Virus record (IMG/VR): IMGVR_UViG_3300042945_001048
Span: 1 to 31,830 of that record
Reading direction: 5' to 3' (one strand)
Length of the DNA stretch: 31,830 bases
DNA from: a virus
Part shown: one piece after another, positions 8,046 through 15,197 of the stretch
How positions within the stretch are numbered: the first letter of the stretch is position 1
Layout of the letters: every line of letters begins with the position of its first letter
The notes under the pieces: generated by a model
What the model was told of the DNA's origin: nothing
The model's input: only the letters and a program-made list of their open reading frames with translations
Database searches by the model: none
Made by a program: the position numbers and the translations under genes

Positions 8046-10262
8046 ATTAAAAAGTTTTTAATTAGACTAAGTTTAATAGCATTATTACTGCTTATGTGGA
8101 CCTTGTTGTCCCCAACAGAAAAAGCACATGCTGAAGAAACCATACAACTAGCAACAACTAACCAACCCATAATAGATACTGCCACAGTGGTAGCACAAAC
8201 TATAGAGTCAGCAACTGCTGCTATTGCTCAGGCTGAAACAACGACGGCAGAGGTAAAGATAGACGCTCAAGCCATTACAAGCCCTACAGAGACTATAACA
8301 GCAACTATCGCTATTGCTGAAGAGTCTATACTACAGGCTAAATCAGTTGTTGATAGTGCAACTGTGGCTATAGCACACAAAGAGCAGGCAGAAACCTCAA
8401 CAGCAGTTGCTATAGCAGAAAAAAATATAGCCATATCTAATTTAGAAACAGCCACTGCTACTCTTCAAATAAAAACATCAGCATTAAACATTGCTCAATC
8501 TGCAGTAGACTCACAAACAGTTGTAGTCAATGCCGAAACATCTGAACTTACAGCATTACAAAATACCCCTTCAAATTCTATGACATACACTACTCCTGGA
8601 TATGTAGCACCAGAGGTTATCGATACAAATATAATAAGCACAACTATGCTACCTCCTATGTGGGATGCTTCTACAAGGATTGAGACTCCATTTGATATTA
8701 AATTAGGAAATACGGTTTATGAGGGACAAGGTAGCAATAGTCAATTATATGTAACCTCTAAATCAGCATTAACATTTGGCGCACCAGACTGGACATATCA
8801 TGATTGGCCATCAATTGCTGGTATTTATGTATTTCAATCAGACTATATGAGTAATGGCAATGGTGCAGATATTATCGTAACTACTACATCTAATACTCTT
8901 GCAATATCTTGGGACCTAAGAAGGTTTGGCGATGGTAATGGAGCAATAACAAATACAGATTTGTTTATGATAGTAAATCCAAACTCTGGTGAGTGGACAG
9001 CAACTGCAACAATTGCTGGTAATACTAGTGGGCTATATGGTGGTCCAAGAACTGGTGTAAGACCAGTCACTGGCCAAGCAGTTCAACCAATGACTTCTGT
9101 TGGAAATGCAGATCTACAGTCTCAAATTTCTGCTCAACAGACTATAGTTCAAGAAGAAACTGCTGAGTTAAATAGTTTAACTACAATTAAAAATACCGCT
9201 CTGTCTGAAAAAACATTAGCCACACAGCAAGCAAACTCTGCAACTATCACATATAATTTAAAAAATGCAATTGCTACAAGTGCTATTGCTAATTTAGCAT
9301 ATGCTACAAACGCAGCAAATCAAGCGATGGACCTAGTTTCTCCTGCAATAGAAAATATGAATTCAGCAGTATCAGCAGCAAATTCTGTTGTTCAAAATAA
9401 ACTTGCTGAAGAAGAAGCAATACGTCAAGCAGCAGCACGAGCAGAAGCAGAAAGACAAGCAGCCATTGCAGCAGCAAATGCTCAGGCTGCATATCAAGCA
9501 CAACTACAGGCAGAGGCTCAGGCACAAGCAGCAGCGGAGGCTGCAGCACAGGCTGAAGCAGAAGCACAAGCAGCAGAGCAGGCTGCAGCATTAGCAGAGG
9601 CAGAGGCTCAAGCCCAGGCAGAAGCAGATGCAAAGGCAGAAGCGGAGGCACAGGCACAAGCAGAGGCTGACGCTAAAGCAGAAGCAGAAGCAAAGGCTGC
9701 TGAAGAAGCAGCAGAGCAGGCAGAAGAAGAAGCCAAGCAAGCAGAACAAGATGCTATAGATAAAGCAATTGAAGATGCCCTAGATGGCAAAGAATTAACT
9801 GAAGAACAAAAGGAATTAGTTACAGAAGCATTACTTGAAAAAGCAGATGGAGAGGCAATTTCAGCGGAAGATATAGAAGATGCTGGATTAGAATATAAAG
9901 ACTTACCGCCAGAGACTCCAGTAGATGTTAGAACTGACGAAAATGGAAATGCAGTTGTTATTACAGCAGAAGTTGCTGCACAGGTAGAATTATTGCAAAA
10001 TCCATCAGAACTATTAGCAACAGCATTTTCTGATCCAGGTGCTGCCTTAGCAGCGTTAGGAAGTATAGGAGCAGATATGTCAGAAGCAGAAAGAGAAGAG
10101 GCAACAGATATGGTTATAGCAACAGTAGTGGCAGCAGGAGCAGCGATTAATGCTGCAGCGGTTGCAACAGGAGGTGCTACTGGAAGTAGTACAGGTGGCG
10201 GAAGTTCTGGTGGAGGCTCAGGAGCCAACTCACCAGGTTCAAGAGGAGGTAGAAAATGGTAA
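8046..10262 (+). CDS. Long secreted coiled-coil protein; probable ATT start
   Basis: From ATG 8094 the frame gives 722 residues beginning inside a cleavage region (LLSPTEKAHAEE). The 16 codons before it encode IKKFLIRLSLIALLLL, completing a signal peptide ending AHA. No ATG, GTG or TTG exists between the in-frame stop at 8028-8030 and 8094; ATT at 8046 follows AAAGGA (8034-8039) by 6 nt, so ATT initiation is the best model (738 residues). After helical Ala/Thr/Glu-rich repeats comes a compact beta domain at about 200-330 (WDASTRIETPFDIKLGN onward), then a TolA-like Ala/Glu/Gln coiled coil (about 430-560), an acidic part and a Gly/Ser tail. It could be a surface fibre, cell-wall anchor or virion fibre. 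Confidence 0.72.
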   Translation: MKKFLIRLSLIALLLLMWTLLSPTEKAHAEETIQLATTNQPIIDTATVVAQTIESATAAIAQAETTTAEVKIDAQAITSPTETITATIAIAEESILQAKSVVDSATVAIAHKEQAETSTAVAIAEKNIAISNLETATATLQIKTSALNIAQSAVDSQTVVVNAETSELTALQNTPSNSMTYTTPGYVAPEVIDTNIISTTMLPPMWDASTRIETPFDIKLGNTVYEGQGSNSQLYVTSKSALTFGAPDWTYHDWPSIAGIYVFQSDYMSNGNGADIIVTTTSNTLAISWDLRRFGDGNGAITNTDLFMIVNPNSGEWTATATIAGNTSGLYGGPRTGVRPVTGQAVQPMTSVGNADLQSQISAQQTIVQEETAELNSLTTIKNTALSEKTLATQQANSATITYNLKNAIATSAIANLAYATNAANQAMDLVSPAIENMNSAVSAANSVVQNKLAEEEAIRQAAARAEAERQAAIAAANAQAAYQAQLQAEAQAQAAAEAAAQAEAEAQAAEQAAALAEAEAQAQAEADAKAEAEAQAQAEADAKAEAEAKAAEEAAEQAEEEAKQAEQDAIDKAIEDALDGKELTEEQKELVTEALLEKADGEAISAEDIEDAGLEYKDLPPETPVDVRTDENGNAVVITAEVAAQVELLQNPSELLATAFSDPGAALAALGSIGADMSEAEREEATDMVIATVVAAGAAINAAAVATGGATGSSTGGGSSGGGSGANSPGSRGGRKW
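9410..9760 (+). repeat. Low-complexity Ala/Glu/Gln coding repeat
   Basis: Imperfect tandem GCA/GCT, GAG/GAA and CAA/CAG codon strings encode a long charged helix, with near repeats such as AQAEADAKAEAEA occurring twice in a row. The repeat makes several long antisense and out-of-frame open stretches that are not genes. It is prone to copy-number change. Confidence 0.75.
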
Positions 10263-10441
10263 GAATAATAAAAAATATAATCAAAGATCTAATTGATCAA
10301 GCATGGACCCTTCTTGGTATGTTTATTGCTTGGGTAGTTCTTGACGGTAGTGCTAAAACAATAGTAGGATATGGCATTATTGGAACAACTGCACTATGGA
10401 TTATTACTAGTCCTGCTAGAAATAAAGAAGATAAAGAATAA
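10256..10441 (+). CDS. Small two-segment membrane protein
   Basis: This 61-residue protein overlaps the coiled-coil gene by 7 nt. It has an amphipathic basic start (MVRIIKNIIKDLIDQ), hydrophobic segments at about 16-31 (AWTLLGMFIAWVVL) and 35-52 (TIVGYGIIGTTALWIIT), and a charged tail (RNKEDKE). Size and topology are holin-like, and a CHAP endolysin lies 1 kb downstream, but small membrane proteins here are many and I cannot single this one out as the holin. Confidence 0.65.
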   Translation: MVRIIKNIIKDLIDQAWTLLGMFIAWVVLDGSAKTIVGYGIIGTTALWIITSPARNKEDKE

Positions 10442-10449
10442 AATTAAGG

Positions 10450-10455
10450 TATAAT
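10450..10455 (+). promoter_or_regulatory. -10 hexamer for a leaderless transcript
   Basis: TATAAT is followed by exactly 6 nt (AAAACT) and then the ATG of the lipoprotein gene at 10462. Transcription would be expected to begin at or next to that ATG, and no Shine-Dalgarno can exist on such an mRNA. Confidence 0.65.
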
Positions 10456-10461
10456 AAAACT

Positions 10462-10668
10462 ATGAAAAAACTACTAACATTTTTCTTATACGGTATACTA
10501 GTATTAGGACTAACATCCTGTGGATACGATGGTCACTATCGCTATCCTTGTCAGGATCCATCAAACTGGGAAAGTGCAGAATGCAAACCACCAATTTGTA
10601 CGGCTAACGGAGCATGTCCAGAAGATTTAGCAGAACATAAAAAAGTGGAGGAAACAGCAAATGGCTAA
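10462..10668 (+). CDS. Small lipoprotein
   Basis: This 68-residue protein has a lipoprotein signal: MKKLL, a hydrophobic stretch and the lipobox GLTSC with Cys20 as lipid attachment site. The mature part is short and Cys-rich (YPCQDPSNWESAECK, PPICTANGACPED), suggesting two disulfides outside the membrane. In an actinobacterial host it would sit on the outer face of the cytoplasmic membrane, where a phage lipoprotein could block superinfection. That role is inferred from known phage lipoproteins, not from sequence identity. Predicted leaderless. Overlaps the next gene by 8 nt. Confidence 0.72.
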   Translation: MKKLLTFFLYGILVLGLTSCGYDGHYRYPCQDPSNWESAECKPPICTANGACPEDLAEHKKVEETANG

Positions 10669-11068
10669 AGAAAGATTAACTCCTCAAGAGTTAGATGCAA
10701 GACTTAAGTTCATCCTAGGAATTACTTTAGGATCAATTTTATTTATAACTGCAACAGGAATTATGTATGCTCTTATATTTGTTACACAACCAATTACAGG
10801 ACAATCAGAAAACGATAAAATGTTTTTTAATGTTCTTGGAAGCGTAGCAACATTTATTACAGGAACACTTGCTGGCTTGTTAATTGGTTCATCTGGCGCT
10901 AAAGATGTTATGGCAGCACAGATTGCAAATAAAGAAGTTGATGCCAAAAATACAATGGCAGATAAAAAACTTGAATCAGAAATTGATGAAGCAAAAGCAC
11001 GGAGATTAAACAAACCTGATGGCGCAATGCCAGAAGAACAACCAGTAGATGCAGACTGGAATAAATAA
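10661..11068 (+). CDS. Two-pass membrane protein with charged C-terminal tail
   Basis: This 135-residue protein has membrane segments at about 17-40 (FILGITLGSILFITATGI) and 55-77 (VLGSVATFITGTLAGLLIG), then a long charged helix (AQIANKEVDAKNTMADKKLE) and an acidic tail. Both ends would be cytoplasmic. The size, double-pass topology and position upstream of the endolysin fit a holin or antiholin-like role, but another holin candidate exists at 21597. Start ATG overlaps the lipoprotein stop, with GGAGG upstream. Confidence 0.65.
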   Translation: MAKERLTPQELDARLKFILGITLGSILFITATGIMYALIFVTQPITGQSENDKMFFNVLGSVATFITGTLAGLLIGSSGAKDVMAAQIANKEVDAKNTMADKKLESEIDEAKARRLNKPDGAMPEEQPVDADWNK

Positions 11069-11274
11069 TGGCTAAAGATTCTAATAAAAAAACTTTACTA
11101 AAAACAGCAAGTTGGGAAACCTTTCATCTTGTAGGTGTCGCTGGAGTTATTTATTTATTTACTCGTGAGTGGGAATATGCAAGTCTTGGCGCTCTTCTTT
11201 ATATTGGATGGGAAGCAATTGGATATTTTTTACATGAAAGAGTCTGGGCTAAATTTGGAAGCAAGGTAAAGTAA
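11068..11274 (+). CDS. DUF2061 family membrane protein
   Basis: This 68-residue protein follows the DUF2061 pattern: KTLLKTASWETFHLVGVAG at the start, a first hydrophobic segment, then ASLGALLYIGWEAIGYFLHE and RVW. The family consists of small two-pass inner-membrane proteins of unknown function in bacteria and some phages. Stop and start codons overlap on both sides (TAATG), placing it in a tight operon between a two-pass membrane protein and the endolysin. Confidence 0.75.
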   Translation: MAKDSNKKTLLKTASWETFHLVGVAGVIYLFTREWEYASLGALLYIGWEAIGYFLHERVWAKFGSKVK

Positions 11275-11849
11275 TGGCAGAACAAGGTACAGCAGAACGT
11301 TTAATTGAAGTTGCTACAGCAGAAATTGGAACTATTGAAGGTCCAAAAGATAACGAAACTAAGTACGGTGCCTTTATGAAAGCAAACTTTCAACCTTGGT
11401 GTGGTTCTTTTGTAAACTGGTGCGGTAATGAAGCAGGGGTAAAGATTCCTAATACTGTTTACACTCCAGGTGGGGCACAAGCATTTAAAAAAGCAGGATC
11501 ATGGATTGACGGAGACTTAGCAGATCCAGAACCAGGAGATATTGCTTACTTTGATTTTCCATCTGACGGGGTAGATAGAATATCTCACGTAGCCATTGTC
11601 GTTAAAGACAACGAAGATGGAACAGTATGGTGCATTGAAGGTAATACATCTGGAGATCCTAAAGGTAGCCAACGTAATGGTGGAGAGGTTTGTAAAAAAC
11701 TTCGTGCCTTTAAGAAAAATAAAAAAGGAATTATGGTTTCTATTGTAGGGTTTGGTAGACCTAAGTTTGGCTCTGCCCCTGCAAGTACTGCTAAAAAGAC
11801 TACCGCTAAGCCAAAAATATGCTCAGCCTGTGGTCAAAATATCAAATAA
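11274..11849 (+). CDS. CHAP-domain endolysin
   Basis: The 191-residue protein is a CHAP amidase/endopeptidase. The nucleophile is Cys43 in QPWCGSFVNWCGNEAG, the His is H105 in DRISHVAIVVKD, and E122/N124 in WCIEGNTSG provide the third position. PGDIAYFDFP before the His is also typical of the family. It would cleave peptidoglycan stem peptides or the amide bond. There is no signal peptide, so it needs a holin. Beyond about residue 160 a basic linker leads to CSACGQNIK, which has one CxxC pair and may be a remnant or half of a zinc site. It ends the membrane-gene cluster and is followed by a strong promoter. Confidence 0.85.
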   Translation: MAEQGTAERLIEVATAEIGTIEGPKDNETKYGAFMKANFQPWCGSFVNWCGNEAGVKIPNTVYTPGGAQAFKKAGSWIDGDLADPEPGDIAYFDFPSDGVDRISHVAIVVKDNEDGTVWCIEGNTSGDPKGSQRNGGEVCKKLRAFKKNKKGIMVSIVGFGRPKFGSAPASTAKKTTAKPKICSACGQNIK

Positions 11850-11856
11850 AAGGTCT

Positions 11857-11885
11857 TTGACTAAGCAATAATTATTTGCTATACT
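11857..11885 (+). promoter_or_regulatory. Strong SigA-type promoter
   Basis: TTGACT, a 17-bp spacer and TATACT, with TG one base before the -10 hexamer: the best full promoter in the window. A second TATACT follows at 11893. It drives the proteasome-like peptidase, whose ATG at 11915 is preceded by GAGGGG. Confidence 0.85.
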
Positions 11886-11914
11886 TAAAGGGTATACTCT
11901 GAGGGGATTTTTAT

Positions 11915-12439
11915 ATGACAGTCTTGGCTGTAGTTCGCCATGAAGGAAAAATTTACATGGCTGGGGATCGTGGTGCATCAGATGACAACACCATTCTTTC
12001 TTTAACAGCACCAAAAGTTTGGAAACTTGGTCCATATTTAATTGGATATGCAGGAGCATTAGATGGTGAACGAATTAGATATAATTTTAACCCATACGTT
12101 CCAGACATAAAAGATATAGACAAATTTATGCAAACTAAGTTTATTAAACAACTTAGAAATTTCTATGATGACTGGTGGGTAGATACATCTAAAGAAGGAG
12201 ATCTTGGTCTTATTATTTGTGTTAAGGGACAAATATATGAGCATAGTTCCGTAGACATGTCATTATCAAAATATAATTTAGATTATTTGGCTATGGGTTC
12301 AGGTGCAGAGTATGCATATGGATATTTAAATGCTACAGAAAATTTTAAAGATCCCAGAAAGCGTGTAGTTGGAGCAGTAAGTTCTGCTATTAAATTTAGT
12401 CCAACATGCATGGGTCCAGTTGACGTTGTAAGCATTTAA
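11915..12439 (+). CDS. HslV / 20S-proteasome-like Thr peptidase
   Basis: The 174-residue protein matches the Ntn-hydrolase fold of proteasome beta subunits and HslV. After Met removal the chain starts T1-VLAVV; D17 lies in YMAGDRGAS and K33 in LTAPKVWKL, exactly the T1/D17/K33 spacing of HslV. LGPYLIGYAGALDGE and LAMGSGAEYAYGYLN give the following strand and the GSG turn. Length equals that of HslV. No propeptide is present. Family members form rings that degrade proteins fed by an ATPase (HslU, Mpa/ARC). No ATPase gene is in the window, so it may use a host unfoldase or act alone. It has its own strong promoter, suggesting high or early expression. Confidence 0.82.
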   Translation: MTVLAVVRHEGKIYMAGDRGASDDNTILSLTAPKVWKLGPYLIGYAGALDGERIRYNFNPYVPDIKDIDKFMQTKFIKQLRNFYDDWWVDTSKEGDLGLIICVKGQIYEHSSVDMSLSKYNLDYLAMGSGAEYAYGYLNATENFKDPRKRVVGAVSSAIKFSPTCMGPVDVVSI

Positions 12440-12442
12440 GAG

Positions 12443-12448
12443 TATAAT
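12443..12448 (+). promoter_or_regulatory. -10 hexamer for a leaderless transcript
   Basis: TATAAT, 6-nt spacer TTATAT, then ATG 12455. It sits 3 nt after the stop of the peptidase gene; no Shine-Dalgarno lies between. Confidence 0.65.
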
Positions 12449-12454
12449 TTATAT

Positions 12455-12673
12455 ATGGCAAACTTTGACGATATATTAAAAGATTTACAAGATGAGTCAT
12501 CAAACCTTGATGAGTTTGAAATTTGGTTAACTAATGGAATTAAACGGGGCTGGGTAACAGAGCCATTTTGTAATACTCATGAAGGAGATCCTTATATGAC
12601 TGAAGAAGAGTCAGAAGAATGGGAAGAGGGCGGAGACCCTTGTCAAGTTGTAATTAAAATAAATAACAATTAA
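12455..12673 (+). CDS. Small acidic protein, unknown function
   Basis: This 72-residue protein contains FEIWLTNGIKRGWVTEPFC and then HEGDPYMTEEESEEWEEGGD ending in PCQVVIKI. I recall near-identical small proteins in many actinobacterial phages and in actinobacterial genomes, always without function. The two Cys and one His could bind metal. It is predicted to be leaderless and is followed 21 nt later by the secreted metallopeptidase gene. Confidence 0.75.
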   Translation: MANFDDILKDLQDESSNLDEFEIWLTNGIKRGWVTEPFCNTHEGDPYMTEEESEEWEEGGDPCQVVIKINNN

Positions 12674-12694
12674 AAAATAATCTAGGGGGTAAAA

Positions 12695-14101
12695 ATGTGT
12701 ATTATTTGTGTATCTACCGTAACCGTTGCATCTTTATTAGCACCAACTCATTCAGCACCTGCTCAACCAGTTTTAGCAATTGAACAAAAATATGTTCAAG
12801 AAAATAAAGTTACTAATAAATTTTGTTCTAAATCACAATTAAACAAAGTAAAAGAAAACACTATATGTCTTAAAAATGGTAAAATTTATAAATGGACAAC
12901 AAAAAAAAATAATGTAACAAATACTCCAAAAACAAATTCAATAACCTATTCTCCTCCATCTCAACCAAGTGCAAACATAGAGTTATGTAAAATTAAAGAA
13001 AACAACAACAACCGATTGAGGTGGTCTGATTCTAAACTTCCTACAGGATTTCCAGGCTATACTCATGCAAAAAAAACAGGAACAGTTAAGTGGGCTTTAA
13101 TTCCACTAGATTTTCCAAACTTACCAGGAGAGGCAAACTTTAGATCACGCATAGATGAGCAAATGAAATTAACATCAGATTGGTTTGCCACAGTAAGTGG
13201 TGGCAAATTTAAAGTTGAATGGGTTGTATTAAATAAATGGGTACGAATTCCTAATCCAACCAGTGAATATACAATTGGTAGATCAGATAATCTTGAAAGA
13301 GTGCCTAATGCTGTGAAACTTTGGAATAATGCGATGACAGAAAGTGACAAAGTTTTTGACTTTACAGGTATTCAAACAGTCAATTTTATTCTTCCAAAGA
13401 ATCAAGATTTTGTACAAGAAACATTGCAGGGATTTCCATGGCAGCCAGAGGTAAAGGGGGTTGTTACAAATGAAGGAAGCGTATCTTCATTTTCAATTCC
13501 TGGAAAACATTTTGATAAACTTAACAGGCAGTACTGGTCTTATTGGGTGCATGAGTTTGGTCATGCCATGGCATTGCCACATATTGGCTCATCTCGTGAA
13601 CCTAATCCGTTTCTTGGATTAGACATTATGGGAAATCAAGATGGTGAGTCTAGAGAACTTAGTGGGTGGATGCGTTTTGTTGCAGGTTGGCTTGATGATG
13701 AAAGGGTTTATTGTAAACAACTCAGTAAATTAGAAAACACTGAGATTACCTTGGTGCCTTTAAATGATTCTAGCAGTGGAGTAAAAATGGTTGTAATACC
13801 TTTATCTCAAACAAAAGCAATAATTATTGAATCACGCCGTGAAAATAAATTTTCATGCACTATGCCTACAAAAAGAAATGGTGTGTTGGTTTATACCTAT
13901 GATGCCACGCTGAGTCATGGTGAAAACTTTTTAAAACCTGTTACTAACGGTAGTACACCTGTGTCTAGTTCTAATTGCGCTGTAGTACCAAGTCCAAATC
14001 CTATTCATTACAAAGGTGACAAAATCTCTGTTGAAGGAGTGACAATAGAGGTGGTTGATAGTTTAAATTATGACAAAATTAAGATAATTAAAAACAATTA
14101 A
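12695..14101 (+). CDS. Secreted M6-like zinc metallopeptidase
   Basis: The 468-residue protein carries the zinc motif HEFGHAMALPH (H286, E287, H290, H296) and a following DIMG (Met-turn region), the metzincin-like arrangement of the M6 immune-inhibitor-A family. The sequence after it, LSGWMRFVAGWL, is also typical of secreted M6-like proteins. The N-terminus (IICVSTVTVASLLAPTHSAP) looks like a short signal peptide cut near PVLA. Residues 30-125 are a Cys-containing, Asn/Pro-rich linker; a beta domain follows the catalytic part. It is exported and could cut host surface proteins during entry or exit. AGGGGG precedes the ATG. Confidence 0.82.
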   Translation: MCIICVSTVTVASLLAPTHSAPAQPVLAIEQKYVQENKVTNKFCSKSQLNKVKENTICLKNGKIYKWTTKKNNVTNTPKTNSITYSPPSQPSANIELCKIKENNNNRLRWSDSKLPTGFPGYTHAKKTGTVKWALIPLDFPNLPGEANFRSRIDEQMKLTSDWFATVSGGKFKVEWVVLNKWVRIPNPTSEYTIGRSDNLERVPNAVKLWNNAMTESDKVFDFTGIQTVNFILPKNQDFVQETLQGFPWQPEVKGVVTNEGSVSSFSIPGKHFDKLNRQYWSYWVHEFGHAMALPHIGSSREPNPFLGLDIMGNQDGESRELSGWMRFVAGWLDDERVYCKQLSKLENTEITLVPLNDSSSGVKMVVIPLSQTKAIIIESRRENKFSCTMPTKRNGVLVYTYDATLSHGENFLKPVTNGSTPVSSSNCAVVPSPNPIHYKGDKISVEGVTIEVVDSLNYDKIKIIKNN

Positions 14102-14120
14102 TTATGTTAATAACATAATT
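14100..14120 (+). repeat. 21-bp AT-rich palindrome before the tRNA genes
   Basis: AATTATGTTA, one A, TAACATAATT: perfect 10-bp arms overlapping the metallopeptidase stop and ending at the base before tRNA-Gly. There is no T-tract, so it is a poor terminator; it could be an RNA-processing hairpin or operator. Confidence 0.6.
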
Positions 14121-14191
14121 GCGGATATTGCATAGTGGTAGTGCGTAACCTTGCCAAGGTTAATGTGCGGGTCCGATTCCCGCTATCCGCT
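14121..14191 (+). tRNA. tRNA-Gly (GCC)
   Basis: Folds as a complete cloverleaf: acceptor GCGGATA/TATCCGC, D stem GCAT/GTGC, anticodon stem TAACC/GGTTA with loop TTGCCAA (anticodon GCC), T stem GCGGG/CCCGC with loop TCCGATT. Discriminator T; CCA is not encoded. Confidence 0.95.
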
Positions 14192-14195
14192 CTAA

Positions 14196-14267
14196 GCCCT
14201 CATCGTCTAGTGGTTAGGACATCACCCTTTCACGGTGGTAACAGGGGTTCAATTCCCCTTGGGGGTA
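14196..14267 (+). tRNA. tRNA-Glu (TTC)
   Basis: Acceptor GCCCTCA/TGGGGGT (first pair G-U), anticodon stem TCACC/GGTGG with loop CTTTCAC (anticodon TTC), T arm AGGGG/CCCCT with loop TTCAATT. Discriminator A, CCA not encoded. It lies 4 nt after tRNA-Gly, so the two are probably one transcript. Confidence 0.95.
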
Positions 14268-14287
14268 CTAAAATTAATATTAAAACA

Positions 14288-14296
14288 TGATATAAT
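14288..14296 (+). promoter_or_regulatory. Extended -10 promoter, leaderless
   Basis: TGA TATAAT ends 7 nt before ATG 14304. The same frame opens earlier inside the tRNA-Glu gene, which cannot be the true start. Confidence 0.65.
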
Positions 14297-14303
14297 TAAT
14301 TAC

Positions 14304-15107
14304 ATGAAATCTTTATACGAAATACCATTAAATTCTGCAGAGGGCACACCAAACCATTTAGAACAGTACAAAAACAAGGTAACTCTTGTTGTCAACACAA
14401 CCGTTGGTTGCGGAAATGCTAATCAGATGGAAGTATTGCAGTGGCTACAAGAAAAATATCAAGATCAAGGTTTTGAAGTAATTGCTGTTCCAACAAATGA
14501 TTACTGTGGGCCAGGAGTTACTAAAGGAAAATGGTCACAAGGAATTACTTGTGGTGCAGACTCAAAAAAATATGGAGAAGAAGTTTACGGAACTACATTT
14601 AAATTTTCAGAAATGGTTTCATCAAATCCTAATAAACTTGTAAATCAATTAAGCGAATACAAAGAAAATGAAAACGTAAACGGTTTAGGACAACCACATG
14701 GAGAGCCTCACGAACTATATAAAGAAATTTCAAATCAAATGATGTTATTATGTAAAATAAAAGATACTATTAAAGAAGAAATTCCAGAAGGTGGTTACTT
14801 ATCTCCTTGGCTAAATAAAGGATTTTATATGGGCGCCAAGATGGGCGGAAACTATGAAAAATATTTAGTAGATAAAGATGGATATGTTGTAAAACATTTT
14901 ACATGTACAACGCTAAATTATGATATAGAAAAAACCCTTAAAGAGACATTAATATTAGAAGGAAAGCCTGCACGTATGGGTGAAGGAAGAACTATGGAAG
15001 TTTTTAATGAGGAATATGCAGTAATATGTGGTGAAATAGAAAAATTAATTGCAGGAAATAAATCTCCAATTAATCCTTTTTTTAATAATATTTTGCAAAA
15101 AATATAA
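14304..15107 (+). CDS. Glutathione-peroxidase-like thioredoxin-fold protein
   Basis: The 267-residue protein begins like GPx (MKSLYEIPLN) and has the KVTLVVNTTVGCG segment with peroxidatic Cys36, then FEVIAVPTNDYCG and later NYEKYLVDKDGYVVKHF (GPx: NFEKFLVDRxG). GPx enzymes reduce peroxides using glutathione or thioredoxin; a thioredoxin gene lies 2 kb downstream. Odd points: the catalytic Gln (NQF) reads NDY, the catalytic Trp before Asn reads Gly (GGNYEK), extra cysteines occur at 68 and 83, and there are an insertion in the middle and a C-terminal extension of roughly 50 residues. It may therefore not be a normal peroxidase. The start is set by the promoter (7-nt spacing). Confidence 0.72.
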   Translation: MKSLYEIPLNSAEGTPNHLEQYKNKVTLVVNTTVGCGNANQMEVLQWLQEKYQDQGFEVIAVPTNDYCGPGVTKGKWSQGITCGADSKKYGEEVYGTTFKFSEMVSSNPNKLVNQLSEYKENENVNGLGQPHGEPHELYKEISNQMMLLCKIKDTIKEEIPEGGYLSPWLNKGFYMGAKMGGNYEKYLVDKDGYVVKHFTCTTLNYDIEKTLKETLILEGKPARMGEGRTMEVFNEEYAVICGEIEKLIAGNKSPINPFFNNILQKI

Positions 15108-15131
15108 TAACTTTACTATATTTTATTAATC

Positions 15132-15140
15132 TGATATAAT
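15132..15140 (+). promoter_or_regulatory. Extended -10 promoter of hsp20
   Basis: TGATATAAT, followed by a leader of about 50 nt with Shine-Dalgarno AAAGGGG. The leader contains GTATC (15147-15151) and GATAC (15163-15167) that can form a small hairpin; it does not cover the Shine-Dalgarno. Confidence 0.65.
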
Positions 15141-15197
15141 AATATCGTATCTGCCAAATGGGGATACATTAACTTATTCGCTTGAAAGGGGAATAAA

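Noticed and set aside
9304-10228. Long antisense ORFs rich in Leu/Pro and Ser/Ala
   Set aside because: They mirror the repetitive Ala/Glu/Gln codons of the coding strand and have no own start signals.
11871-11881. Terminator after the endolysin
   Set aside because: The GCAATAATTATTTGC dyad is imperfect, weak, lacks a T-tract, and sits in the spacer of the strong promoter.
14235-14303. N-terminal extension of the GPx-like protein
   Set aside because: The extra codons lie in the tRNA-Glu gene; the promoter-adjacent ATG 14304 fits better.
15141-15197. RNA thermometer in the hsp20 leader
   Set aside because: The only stem (GTATC/GATAC) lies upstream and leaves the AAAGGGG Shine-Dalgarno free; no complementary CCCTT stretch is present.
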